DNA of 64,000 nucleotides from Bacillota bacterium (GTDB lineage: Bacteria; Bacillota_E; JAJZYS01; JAJYTV01): NCBI GenBank assembly GCA_021845645.1, contig JAJZVM010000020.1, forward strand, positions 5,714 to 69,713. The letters run 5' to 3'. A program made the position numbers and the translations under genes. Shown here piece after piece: positions 16,956 through 25,368 of the stretch (position 1 is its first letter; every line of letters begins with the position of its first letter). The notes beneath the pieces were generated by a model that did no database searches, had not been told where the DNA came from, and was given only the letters and a program-made list of their open reading frames with translations.

Positions 16956-19018
16956 TGCAAGGCCTCCGGCAGGTTCCGCACCTGCGCATAGGTGAACACC
17001 GGGCCGTCCTGGCAGACGTAGGTGCCGTTGATCTGGCAGTGGCCGCACTTGCCGATGCCGCACTTCATCTTCCGCTCGAGCGAGACATAGATGTCGCTCG
17101 CCAACATGCCCATGGCGACGAGGTCCGACAGTACGTAGCGGTACATCACGGGCGGTCCGCAGACGAGCGCAGCCGTGCGCCCCACCTCGATGCCGCAGTT
17201 CGGCAGGAGGGTCGTCACGGGGCCGACGCGCCCGTGCCAGAGGCCCTCGAGGTGGTCGACGGTCTCGAGTATGGTGACGCCGGGCTCGTCCAGCCAGGCG
17301 GCGATCTCCGCGTCGAACAGGCGGTCCTGGGGCGCGCGCATGCCGTAGGCGATCGTCAGGCGGCCGTAGTCCGAACGGTGCCGCAGCACCTCCTGGATCG
17401 CCGAGCGCACCGGCACGATGCCGATGCCGCCGGCGACGACGAGGATGTCCTTGCCGCGCAGCTCGGCCATCGGGAACGAGGTGCCGTACGGTCCGCGCAC
17501 GCCGACCTTGGCGCCTGGCTCAAGGCGCTCGAGCGCCTCCGTGACGTTGCCGACGCGACGCACCACCATCTCGAAGCCGGGCTCGTCCGTCGGGCCGGAG
17601 CTGACGGAGATCGGCGCCTCGCCGATGCCCATGAGCGAGATCTGGACGAACTGGCCGCTCTGGTGGCCGAGGCTCCTGCCGGAGTCCAGGCGCAGGCGGT
17701 AGAACGTCTCGTGCTGCGTCACGGCGCGCTTTTCGACGATGGTGGCGCGCTCAGGCACATAGGGGTCTTTCGCGACCAGCTGCTCAAGCTCGCGCTCGAG
17801 CGTCGCCGGCTCCTGCCGCGGCACGGCGAGCCAGGGGTCCGGCTCCTCTCGCCTCGGCTTCACCGCGGTCGCCTGCGGGTGCACCACCACGGGTGTCGGT
17901 GCGTCTCCGGCGCTGCGGCCGAGCAGGGCCTCGAGCGCCTTGCCGAGGCTGGCGACGGACTCTCCCTCGAGGGGTTCCTCGACGGCTTCGGGGTGGCGCT
18001 GCAGCAGGGCGTTGTAGACGTCCACGGGGTTCGCGACGCCGGCGACGCAGCTGTCGATGCAGCGGCCGCAGCCGACACACGCGACAAAGCCGAAGCGCTC
18101 AGGCATGTAGAGGCCCTTGCGGTAGAAGCGGTGGCGGTAGCGGTCGCGGCGCAGGCGGAACTGGTGGCCGCCCGCCACCTTGGCGAAGTCCTGCAGCATG
18201 CAGGAGTCGCAGAGGCGCAGGCGCTTGCCGGACTTCATGTTCAGGTTCACGACGTCCTGGACGTCGAAGCAGTAGCAGGTCGGGCAAACGAGGTTGCACG
18301 AGCCGCAGGAGAGGCAGAGCTCCGAGCGCTCCTGCCAGAGCTCGTCATTGTAGCCCAGGGCGAGGAGGCGCGGCAGGGCGTCCGGCGGGCAGTCGAGCTC
18401 GTGCTGGCGCAGACCCTGGCGGTTGCGCTGCCAGACGGCCTCGCGCCGGCGCAGGTCCACAGGGCTCGCTTCCTGTACGTCGTCGCCGAAGAGCGCAAGC
18501 AGGCCGTCACCCTTGCCGGTGCGGCTCTCGACGAGGTAGTCGCGGCCGATGCGCGTCAGGAGCACGTCGTAGCCTTCATGCACCACCGCTGTGCCCATGG
18601 TGCCCGCGAAGACGTTGCTGGACGGTGTCTCGACGTCGCATGCGACCATCGTCGCGAGGGCGCGCCGATGGCTGTAGTGGGGATCGGGAACGCCCTGGGC
18701 GAAGACGGCGTCCATCTGGCGGATCGCCGCAACGTCGTAGGGGTGAAGACCCAGCAGGACGAAGGGTCGCTCATCGGACTCCGCCGGTTGGTACCGACCT
18801 GCCATGTCGAATGCCACGAGCTCCTCCTTCTCGGGCAGGAGGTAGCGGAGCGGCGGCTGGAGCGTCACGTCATGGTCCAGGCGAAGATCCTCCGCCTGGC
18901 GCAGCTCGTCGAAGACGAAGCGTTCGTCGCGTTCCTGCACGGCCACGACACGCTGTTCGGCCAGGAGGGTGCGGGTCCAGGAGGCTATCTCGGTCTCCTC
19001 GACCTTGATGACACGCAT
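16952..19018 (-). CDS. Fused beta-gamma hydrogenase subunit (4Fe-4S plus FAD/NAD(P)/2Fe-2S)
   Basis: One 688-residue chain does the work of two subunits of archaeal-type sulfhydrogenase. Residues 1-345 are the beta part, with 4Fe-4S motifs at Cys235/238/241/245 and Cys314/317/320/324 (CVGCGRCIDSC) plus CDSC at 270-273. A proline-rich linker at about 365-415 follows. Residues 420-688 are the gamma part: flavin-binding GQFVQIS, nucleotide-binding GGIGIVPVRSA, CGPPVM, and a 2Fe-2S site at Cys653/658/661/669. Electrons would run from H2 through the small subunit to NAD(P)+, or in reverse. ATG 19018 has GAGAGGGA upstream. In most group 3b operons beta and gamma are separate genes. Confidence 0.9.
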   Translation of the reverse strand: MRVIKVEETEIASWTRTLLAEQRVVAVQERDERFVFDELRQAEDLRLDHDVTLQPPLRYLLPEKEELVAFDMAGRYQPAESDERPFVLLGLHPYDVAAIRQMDAVFAQGVPDPHYSHRRALATMVACDVETPSSNVFAGTMGTAVVHEGYDVLLTRIGRDYLVESRTGKGDGLLALFGDDVQEASPVDLRRREAVWQRNRQGLRQHELDCPPDALPRLLALGYNDELWQERSELCLSCGSCNLVCPTCYCFDVQDVVNLNMKSGKRLRLCDSCMLQDFAKVAGGHQFRLRRDRYRHRFYRKGLYMPERFGFVACVGCGRCIDSCVAGVANPVDVYNALLQRHPEAVEEPLEGESVASLGKALEALLGRSAGDAPTPVVVHPQATAVKPRREEPDPWLAVPRQEPATLERELEQLVAKDPYVPERATIVEKRAVTQHETFYRLRLDSGRSLGHQSGQFVQISLMGIGEAPISVSSGPTDEPGFEMVVRRVGNVTEALERLEPGAKVGVRGPYGTSFPMAELRGKDILVVAGGIGIVPVRSAIQEVLRHRSDYGRLTIAYGMRAPQDRLFDAEIAAWLDEPGVTILETVDHLEGLWHGRVGPVTTLLPNCGIEVGRTAALVCGPPVMYRYVLSDLVAMGMLASDIYVSLERKMKCGIGKCGHCQINGTYVCQDGPVFTYAQVRNLPEALQ

Positions 19019-20417
19019 TGGGCATCCCTCTCGCGCAGAGAATGTGAACTCCCGAACAAGCCTGGGCACCAAGTGGCTCACGGGCCTCAGATTCCTCCCC
19101 CACCCGATGGATACCGCGGGAAGGGCTCTGGGCGCAACCCTTGCGGCCATACTCGCGACAACCGCCGGAGCGGTCCGCCATACGCCTACGGTGGAGGTAG
19201 ACCTCTGGGACCCTGCCCCTGCCCGGTACGGTTCGGAGGACCCGGAACAGGCTCCGGAAGCGGTCTCTCGTCGCAGTGGGCCTGCGTGGCCCGGGCGCCA
19301 TATGGCTTGAGCCCCTGCCCGGCCGCCGGCCGCCAACCGGCCGGCCCCCATCCCCTCCTCTATGTGCCGCAGCACGCGGTGGTGGGCTCTCGGGAGAGCC
19401 CTCACGCCCTGCGCGCCAGAAGAGCATGGCAAGGCCCCAGCACAGGGCGAGGCCGATCGCGACCCAAAGGCCCAAGGGCTCGAGGTTCAGGCGACCGAGC
19501 GGGCCGAGGAGCTCGCGCAGATGTCCCGAGTCCTGTGCCGCCAGGCCTGCGAGTTCGATCGTGCCCACACCGAGCGCGATCGCCGCGGAGAGGCTCGTCA
19601 CGAGCCGATTCCAAAGCAGACGGCGGCCAGGCTGCAGGCGTGACCAGTCGTAGGCGGCATGCATGAGGACTCCGTCCGCGGTGTCGCAGAGGCTCATTCC
19701 CGCCGTGAAAAGACAGGGCAGCGCCAGAATGCCGTACCACGGCAGGGGCCCGAGGGCTGCGCCCGCCGTCGTCGCCAGGAGCGCGACCTCCGTCGCGGTG
19801 TCGAAGCCGAGTCCGAAGAGGAGTCCGACGGGGTACATGCCCGCGGGGGTCCGGATCCGCGCCAGGAGCAGTCCGAAGAGGTGCAGGAGGGGCCCGCCGG
19901 GCGTGGCTGGCGGGGCGTTTCCCGACCTTCGTCGGCTACCGACAAGCCCAGCCAGGTTCAAACCCGCGATCGCGTAGAGGAAGAGCGCCGAGACGAGCGT
20001 GCCGAAGACGCCGCCGAAGCTGTGGAGGATCGAGCCGGGATCGGCCACGAGGCCGTACAGGCGGTGCACCGCGAGAGCGAGGGCTGCCGCGAGCACGAAG
20101 ACGACCGTCGCGTGGCCGAGCGAGAACCAGAAGCCGACGCTCGGCGGCGGCTCGCCGACGTCGCGCAGCCGCCGCGTCGCGTTGTCGATCGCGGCGATAT
20201 GGTCGGCGTCGAAAGCATGGCGCATGCCGAGCGTATAGGCGGTAAGGGCGATGCCGAGGGAAAGGGCGGGACTGCCGGAGCCTGACGCGACGAAGGCGAG
20301 CGCACCAAACCCCAGGAAGTGCAGAACGCCGATCGTGCCGCTCATGGCGTAGATGGTCCTTGCCGCGCTCGGCCGGTCCAGCGCCGCCGCTGGCACCCGC
20401 AGGTGCACCCAGGTCAC
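18870..20417 (-). CDS. NiCoT-family nickel/cobalt permease with odd C-terminal extension
   Basis: HoxN/NixA-type transporter that imports Ni2+ for the hydrogenase. The family signature RHAFDADHIAAIDN is at residues 66-79 and the second motif LGFDTATEVALL near 220. About eight membrane segments end near residue 338. The frame then runs on for ~175 residues rich in Arg, Gly and Pro and overlaps the start of the fused beta-gamma subunit gene by 149 bases. NiCoT proteins normally end at about 340-370 residues, so the tail probably reflects a lost stop or frameshift near 19400. The true start may be ATG 20345 rather than GTG 20417. First gene of the hydrogenase operon. Confidence 0.82.
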   Translation of the reverse strand: MTWVHLRVPAAALDRPSAARTIYAMSGTIGVLHFLGFGALAFVASGSGSPALSLGIALTAYTLGMRHAFDADHIAAIDNATRRLRDVGEPPPSVGFWFSLGHATVVFVLAAALALAVHRLYGLVADPGSILHSFGGVFGTLVSALFLYAIAGLNLAGLVGSRRRSGNAPPATPGGPLLHLFGLLLARIRTPAGMYPVGLLFGLGFDTATEVALLATTAGAALGPLPWYGILALPCLFTAGMSLCDTADGVLMHAAYDWSRLQPGRRLLWNRLVTSLSAAIALGVGTIELAGLAAQDSGHLRELLGPLGRLNLEPLGLWVAIGLALCWGLAMLFWRAGREGSPESPPPRAAAHRGGDGGRPVGGRRPGRGSSHMAPGPRRPTATRDRFRSLFRVLRTVPGRGRVPEVYLHRRRMADRSGGCREYGRKGCAQSPSRGIHRVGEESEAREPLGAQACSGVHILCARGMPNACHQGRGDRDSLLDPHPPGRTACRGRAGTRRTLRLRRAAPGGGSSPGP

Positions 20418-20670
20418 CCCCGCACGCCGCAGCTCCTGCCACGGCTGGCTCCAGCATGCGCAGGCGGCACCCGGCCGGGAAGGGCCGTAGGGGGCGGCGC
20501 AGGACAGGCCGTCCTACCCTTTCGTCGACGGACGGCCGGAGAGGACCCGCCTGCCGCATGCTCTTCGCCGCCTCCCGGGCCGTTTCCGAGATCTCTGCGC
20601 CATGGTGCATGGGCGCCTGCTCGTATCGCGGCGGGCCTCGTCCCGCAACCTAGCTGCGGGAGGGACCGCT

Positions 20671-21447
20671 TTGCGCAGCATCTGGCAGGGCACCTTGGCC
20701 TTCGGCCTCGTCTCGATCCCGGTGAAGCTTTACAGCGCCAGCGAGGACAAGGACCCGCGCATGCACTACCTGCACCGGGAATGCCTGCAGCCGGTGCGCT
20801 ACAAGAAGGTGTGCAGCGCCTGCGGGCTTGAGGTACCGGAGAGCGAGCTCGCGCTGGGACACGAGTACGCGCCGGGGCAGTACGTCCTCGTCGAAAAGGA
20901 GGAGATGGCGGAGGTCTCGACGGATGTGCAGGACCGCCGCATCGAGATCCTGCAGTTCCCGCACGCGGACGAGCTCGACGCCGTCTACTTCATGAAGCCC
21001 TACTACCTCGAGCCGCAGGCCGGCGGCCAGCGCGCCTACCAGCTGCTGCGCAGGGCGCTCGAGGGCGCGTCGCGCGTCGCCCTGTGCCGTCTCGTGCTGC
21101 GCAGGAGACCGCGCCTCGCCACCTTGCGTCCCTACCTTGGCCAGGCCATGGCGCTCGAGACGATGCATGCGCCCGACGAGGTGCGCGACGTCACGGATCT
21201 CGATCTTGGCGACGACGTCTCGCCGAGCGAGCCCGAACTGAGGCTCGCGCAGGCCCTGATCGACACCCTGGCGGGCCCTTTCGTGCCGCAGGACCATCCC
21301 GACGCGTACCGCGACCGCCTCACATCCCTTCTGGACCGCAAGGCGGCGCAGGCTCCCGCCGCGGCCATGCGGCCTGTGGGCGAGGATATGGGAGACCTCC
21401 TCGAACGGCTGAGGGCCTCGCTCGAGACGGAAGGGGCCCGCGTCTAG
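20671..21447 (+). CDS. ku: Ku DNA end-binding protein
   Basis: 258-residue bacterial Ku, the homodimeric ring that holds double-strand breaks for non-homologous end joining. The start LRSIWQGTLAFGLVSIPVKLY is characteristic, with a zinc-hook-like CxxC region (VCSACG) and the conserved ELDAVYF. I chose TTG 20671 because GGGAGGGA lies 7 bases upstream; a longer frame from 20602 is not conserved. The ligase and polymerase partners follow immediately. In many sporulating bacteria this set acts in spores or stationary phase. Confidence 0.93.
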   Translation: MRSIWQGTLAFGLVSIPVKLYSASEDKDPRMHYLHRECLQPVRYKKVCSACGLEVPESELALGHEYAPGQYVLVEKEEMAEVSTDVQDRRIEILQFPHADELDAVYFMKPYYLEPQAGGQRAYQLLRRALEGASRVALCRLVLRRRPRLATLRPYLGQAMALETMHAPDEVRDVTDLDLGDDVSPSEPELRLAQALIDTLAGPFVPQDHPDAYRDRLTSLLDRKAAQAPAAAMRPVGEDMGDLLERLRASLETEGARV

Positions 21448-21456
21448 ACCCTATCC

Positions 21457-22254
21457 TCACGGCGGTGGTGCGAGCGCGAGCCAGCGCGGGTGGCGCAGGC
21501 TCCCCTCCTCCGTCCAGTCGAGATATGCGACGTCGACGTAGGTCCTGCCGCGGGCCACGGCCCGCCGCAGACCCTGCTGGGCCGACTTGCCGATGTTGCC
21601 CACCGACCCGACAGGAACGATCGTCCCATCCTGCTCGACGCCCAGGCGGGCACTGCGGATCTCGCCTTTCGCCTCCTCCACGCCGAGGACGAGGCAGCGG
21701 ATCTTCCGCCAGCACTTGATCTTGCGCCAGAGGGCGCTCTTGCCGCTTTCGTAGGGGGCGTCGCGGCGCTTTGCGACGATGCCTTCGAGGCCGCTCTCGC
21801 TGGCCACCTGGAAGAGGGCGCGACCGGCTCCGGCCACCGCCTCGACGCGGTGCACGAACGGGCTCGCGGGTAGCCGAAGGAGCTCCCGCTGCCGCACGAC
21901 GAGGGGTGCCTGGCGCAGATCTTCGCCGCCTGCGAAGAGGCAGTCGAACACCATGTAGTGCACCGGTCCTTCGCCGTGATGGAGGCGGCGCATCACGGCC
22001 GGGAAACTGGGGCGGCCGTCCCTGAGCACCACGAGTTCGCCGTCGAGGACCTGTCGGAGACCCTTGAGCGCCGCCCTCAGCTCCCCCAGGCGGTCGGTCC
22101 AGCAGGTGCCGCTGCGCCCGTAGAGACGCACGTCGTCCCGTCCAGCGTACGCAAGGCAGCGCAGGCCGTCCCACTTGATCTCGAACTGCCAGCCGGGATC
22201 GTCGAAGGCCTTCGCCCAGACGACAGGCTCCATCGGCTGCAGAGGCTCGTCCAT
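21457..22254 (-). CDS. ATP-dependent DNA ligase (LigD ligase domain, stand-alone)
   Basis: 265 residues. It has the nucleotidyltransferase core (motif I FEIKWDG with adenylated Lys27, motif III, motif IV GLEGIVAKR, motif V WRKIK) and a C-terminal OB fold. It seals ends held by Ku. In Mycobacterium and Pseudomonas this domain is part of one LigD with polymerase and phosphoesterase; here it is separate. Convergent with Ku (9 bases apart) and divergent from the polymerase gene. Confidence 0.92.
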   Translation of the reverse strand: MDEPLQPMEPVVWAKAFDDPGWQFEIKWDGLRCLAYAGRDDVRLYGRSGTCWTDRLGELRAALKGLRQVLDGELVVLRDGRPSFPAVMRRLHHGEGPVHYMVFDCLFAGGEDLRQAPLVVRQRELLRLPASPFVHRVEAVAGAGRALFQVASESGLEGIVAKRRDAPYESGKSALWRKIKCWRKIRCLVLGVEEAKGEIRSARLGVEQDGTIVPVGSVGNIGKSAQQGLRRAVARGRTYVDVAYLDWTEEGSLRHPRWLALAPPP

Positions 22255-22321
22255 GCTCCTAGCCTCCACCGTCCGGCAAGCCCAATGCGTCAATTCGCGC
22301 GCACTGCCGCAGGCTACGGGC

Positions 22322-23200
22322 ATGGACACCACGAGCCCGCAGCTGAAGCACCCGGAGAAGCTCTGCTACCCGCAGGACGCCATCACGCGCAGGGATGTGC
22401 TCGGGTACTACCTCGCCGTCGCGGGTCCACTGCTGCGCATCTGCCGCGACCGGCCGCTGACCCAGATCCGCTACCCGGACGGCATCGAGGGCAAGGGGTT
22501 TTTCCAGAAGAATCCCCCGAGCGGCGCCCCATCCTGGCTCGCGACGTGGCCGATCGAGGGCACGCGCTACATCCTCTTGCAGGACGAGCGGACGATCGCC
22601 TACGCGGTGGGGCTTGGCGGGCTCGAGTTCCACATCTCGCCCTTGCGCCATCCCGATCAGGAGCATCCGGACATCGCCTGGGTCGACCTGGACCCGATGC
22701 CTCCCTTCGGCTTCGCCGAGGCGGTGGCGCTCGCCCGTCTGACGCTGTCGGCGCTCGACGCCATCGGCATGCAGGCCCTGATCAAGACATCCGGCAAGCG
22801 GGGCATCCACCTCTTCGTGCCGATCCGCCCGGGACCGACGCCGCACGAGCTCTTCCTTGCGCTGAAGGGGCTCGGCATGGAGCTGCGGCGCGCCCGCCCG
22901 GACCTCGTCTCCCTGGAGCGGCGCAAAGCCCGCCGCCAGGGCGTCTACTTCGACTTCGGCCAGAGCGCCGCAGGCCATACCCTCGCGGCGCCCTACAGCC
23001 TGCGCGCCGTGCCCGGCGCACCCGTGAGCTGCCCGATCACCCAGAGGGAGCTTCCCCACGTCCGCCCGTCCGACTTCACGCTGCGCACCGTGCCGCTGCG
23101 ACTCGCGGCGGTCGGGGACGTCTGGGCCGACGCTCTCCCGCCGCAGGATCCGAAAGAGCTGCTGCGCCTTGCGGCCTTGGCCGGCTCGGGCAGGGCATGA
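22322..23200 (+). CDS. LigD-type primase-polymerase domain protein, stand-alone
   Basis: 292-residue AEP-family polymerase that fills and edits ends in Ku-dependent joining. The metal-binding pair lies in WVDLDP (Asp122, Asp124), with KTSGKRGIHLFVP and the LEFHIS segment (His104). ATG 22322 is chosen; an upstream frame overlaps the ligase gene. It shares a 67-base divergent region with the ligase. No phosphoesterase (3'-repair) domain is seen in either gene. Confidence 0.92.
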   Translation: MDTTSPQLKHPEKLCYPQDAITRRDVLGYYLAVAGPLLRICRDRPLTQIRYPDGIEGKGFFQKNPPSGAPSWLATWPIEGTRYILLQDERTIAYAVGLGGLEFHISPLRHPDQEHPDIAWVDLDPMPPFGFAEAVALARLTLSALDAIGMQALIKTSGKRGIHLFVPIRPGPTPHELFLALKGLGMELRRARPDLVSLERRKARRQGVYFDFGQSAAGHTLAAPYSLRAVPGAPVSCPITQRELPHVRPSDFTLRTVPLRLAAVGDVWADALPPQDPKELLRLAALAGSGRA

Positions 23201-23202
23201 GA

Positions 23203-23228
23203 AAGGGGCGGCCAAGAGGCCGCCCCTT
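23203..23228. terminator. Shared terminator between polymerase and permease genes
   Basis: AAGGGGCGGCC pairs with GGCCGCCCCTT. It is T-rich on the minus-strand exit and serves two converging genes. Confidence 0.8.
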
Positions 23229-23242
23229 GAGATCGCCTTGGA

Positions 23243-24850
23243 TCAGTCGTCGCCCGCTTCGATGGCGATGGCCTGCAGCGCCTCGTCCGTGTCGGCCGAG
23301 TGCGTGCCGCTGGACGCGCCCCAGTAGTAGAAGATCAGCGAGAGGACGATGATCACGATCAGGTCGAGCGGGTAGTGGATCAGGCCCTTGCCGCCATTCG
23401 CCGCGGCACCGAAGCGCGCGGAGCCGGCGTAGGACATGAAGAGCATCACGACCAGGTACACGACGAGCCAGGTGCCGGACTTCACCGACCGGGCGCTCGG
23501 ACGCTCGATCTCCTTCGGGAAGATCGCCGACGCCAGGAGGTAGAGCACGACGCCGACCAGCAGTGCGACGAGCAGCTTCCAGTCGGTCTTCCAGCCGGTC
23601 CAGTAGATGATCAGCGAGGCCACGATGAACGCGATCGGCGCGATGATGCCGAGGCCGCCCACCTTGTAGGGGCGCTTGGCGTCGGGGTGCGTGCGGCGCA
23701 GGGCGGCCGCCGACACCGGACCGATCATGTAGGTGAAGACCGTGGCCGAGGAGACGAGGCCGACGAGCTGCTGCCACGCCGGGAACGGCAGCAGGAAGAT
23801 CAGCCCGAGGATGAAGGCGACCCAAAGAGCGATATGCGGGATGCCGGTCTTCTCGTCCACCTTGAGAAGGGCCTTCGGGAAGTAGCGGTTTCCGGCGAGC
23901 GCCAGGAGGACGCGCGTCGTGGACGCGATGTAGATGTTGCCGGTGCCGGCCGGTGAGATGACGGCGTCGGCGTAGAGCAGGACGGCCATCCAGCCAAGGT
24001 TCAGGGAGGTGGCCACCTCCGCCACCGGTGCGCTGAAGGTCAGGTGCGACCAGCCTTGCGCCAAGGCGGCCGGAGCTACGCCGGTGACGAACACGAGCTC
24101 GAGGAGGACGTACAGCACCGCGCCGATCAGGATCGACCCAATAACGGCGAACGGCAGGTCCTTCTGCGGGTTCTTCGACTCGCCCGCCAGGTCGATCGCC
24201 TGCCGGAAGCCGAGATAGGCGAAGACGATACCGGAAGTGGCGACGGCCTGCAGCATGCCGGAGACGCCGCCCGTCGCGAACCCGTGCGACGTGAGGTTGC
24301 TCCAGTGCACCCCGGCGATCAGGAAGGTGATGATGGTCAGGGTCGGCATGATGAACTTGATGGTCGTGACGACGGTGTTCGTCTTGGCGAACAACTTGAC
24401 ACCGAAGTAGTTGAGCAGGAAGAAGATCAGCATGAGGGCGGCCGCGAGAACGAGGCCAGGTCCCTGGATGAGGCCGGTCGCCGGGTTGTAGATGGACGGA
24501 ACGTAGTGCGAGGCGTACTGCACGACGGCCTCTGCCTCGATGGCAGGCACCGAGGCGTACGCGATCCATGCGCCCCATCCCATGATGAAACTGGTGAAGC
24601 TGCCGTGGGAGTACTGCGGGTAACGGGCGATGCCGCCCGCCTCAGGCAGCATGGCGCCGAGCTCGGCAAAAACGAGGCCGATGAGCAGGACGGCGACGCC
24701 GCCGATGACCCAGGAGATGATGGACGAGGGTCCAGCGACGTTCGACGCAAAGAGTGCTCCGAAGAGCCAGCCGGAACCGATAATGCCGCCGAGGGATGCC
24801 ATGAGCAGATCGAGGCGGGTCATCTCTCGCTTAAGTCCCTTGTTGACCAA
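23243..24850 (-). CDS. APC-family amino-acid permease
   Basis: A 535-residue inner-membrane transporter with about 13-14 hydrophobic helices. The first helix carries GGIIGSGWLFG, the unwound APC-fold substrate segment, and a later one has GFRQAIDLAGESKNPQKDLP, typical of amino acid-polyamine-organocation permeases. Substrate cannot be read from sequence. TTG 24850 has GAGGAGG 9 bases upstream; the frame upstream to 25000 is unlikely to be translated. It stands alone, with a long leader. Confidence 0.88.
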   Translation of the reverse strand: MVNKGLKREMTRLDLLMASLGGIIGSGWLFGALFASNVAGPSSIISWVIGGVAVLLIGLVFAELGAMLPEAGGIARYPQYSHGSFTSFIMGWGAWIAYASVPAIEAEAVVQYASHYVPSIYNPATGLIQGPGLVLAAALMLIFFLLNYFGVKLFAKTNTVVTTIKFIMPTLTIITFLIAGVHWSNLTSHGFATGGVSGMLQAVATSGIVFAYLGFRQAIDLAGESKNPQKDLPFAVIGSILIGAVLYVLLELVFVTGVAPAALAQGWSHLTFSAPVAEVATSLNLGWMAVLLYADAVISPAGTGNIYIASTTRVLLALAGNRYFPKALLKVDEKTGIPHIALWVAFILGLIFLLPFPAWQQLVGLVSSATVFTYMIGPVSAAALRRTHPDAKRPYKVGGLGIIAPIAFIVASLIIYWTGWKTDWKLLVALLVGVVLYLLASAIFPKEIERPSARSVKSGTWLVVYLVVMLFMSYAGSARFGAAANGGKGLIHYPLDLIVIIVLSLIFYYWGASSGTHSADTDEALQAIAIEAGDD

Positions 24851-25196
24851 TGGGCAAAGCCTCCTCGAGAGGATTGGGTACCGGAAAGGCTCAAATGCTT
24901 CCTTGCGCCCACGTGCAGCGACGATGGCCGCATGTGGCGCGAAGGTCCTTTCGTCCCTCCCTCCTCCCTCGCGGCACCTGGACGAGTGGGGCTCGGCCAA
25001 GTCATCGCGGGTTGTCGGGAGGTATTCTCGAGGATCGCAGGATCTCCTTTATGCCAGATCGGTCCGAAGGCTGCCGGGGTTGGCCAAACGGGCAAAAATG
25101 TCCATTTGGCCAGTTGTCGCATGGGCCGTTTGCCGCTTCGTTACCCGCGTCTGCGGGGTCCACCGGCCGAGCGCATCTGGCAACAAACAGCGAAAC
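24851..25196 (-). other. Permease leader region with inverted repeat
   Basis: About 345 bases without a gene. The one clear structure is TGGCCAAACGG...CCATTTGGCCA at 25081-25112 (arms of 11 with one mismatch, 10-base centre), 230 bases upstream of the permease. It could be an operator or a leader hairpin. I see no riboswitch I can name. Confidence 0.4.
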
Positions 25197-25219
25197 GGCG
25201 CCCCTTTGCAGGGAGCGCC
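25197..25219 (-). terminator. Terminator of tRNA-Ser(GCT)
   Basis: GGCGC-CCC pairs with GGG-A-GCGCC, 10 bases beyond the tRNA end. A T-rich run (GTTTCGCTGTTTGTT) follows on the minus strand. Confidence 0.6.
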
Positions 25220-25228
25220 GGAATATTC

Positions 25229-25324
25229 TGGCGGAGGGAGAGGGATTTGAACCCTCGCGGGGCTTTTTGTTAACCCCCTACAGTCTTAGCAGGACCGCCC
25301 CTTCAGCCACTTGGGTATCCCTCC
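25229..25324 (-). tRNA. tRNA-Ser(GCT)
   Basis: 96 bases, CCA encoded, with the long variable arm of serine tRNAs. The acceptor GGAGGGA/TCCCTCC pairs perfectly. The anticodon loop CTGCTAA gives GCT. Confidence 0.95.
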
Positions 25325-25338
25325 GCGAAGCACTCCGC

Positions 25339-25368
25339 ATTGTACCACGCGATGCGCCGCGCGATCAA
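25339..25368 (-). promoter_or_regulatory. Promoter of tRNA-Ser(GCT)
   Basis: TTGATC, an 18-base spacer, then TACAAT preceded by TGG (extended -10). The -35 overlaps the end of the upstream membrane-protein gene. Confidence 0.55.

Noticed and set aside
16955..19666. 903-codon open frame on the plus strand
   Set aside because: It is the antisense shadow of the fused hydrogenase subunit; high GC removes stops. Arg/Ala/His-rich composition, no domains.
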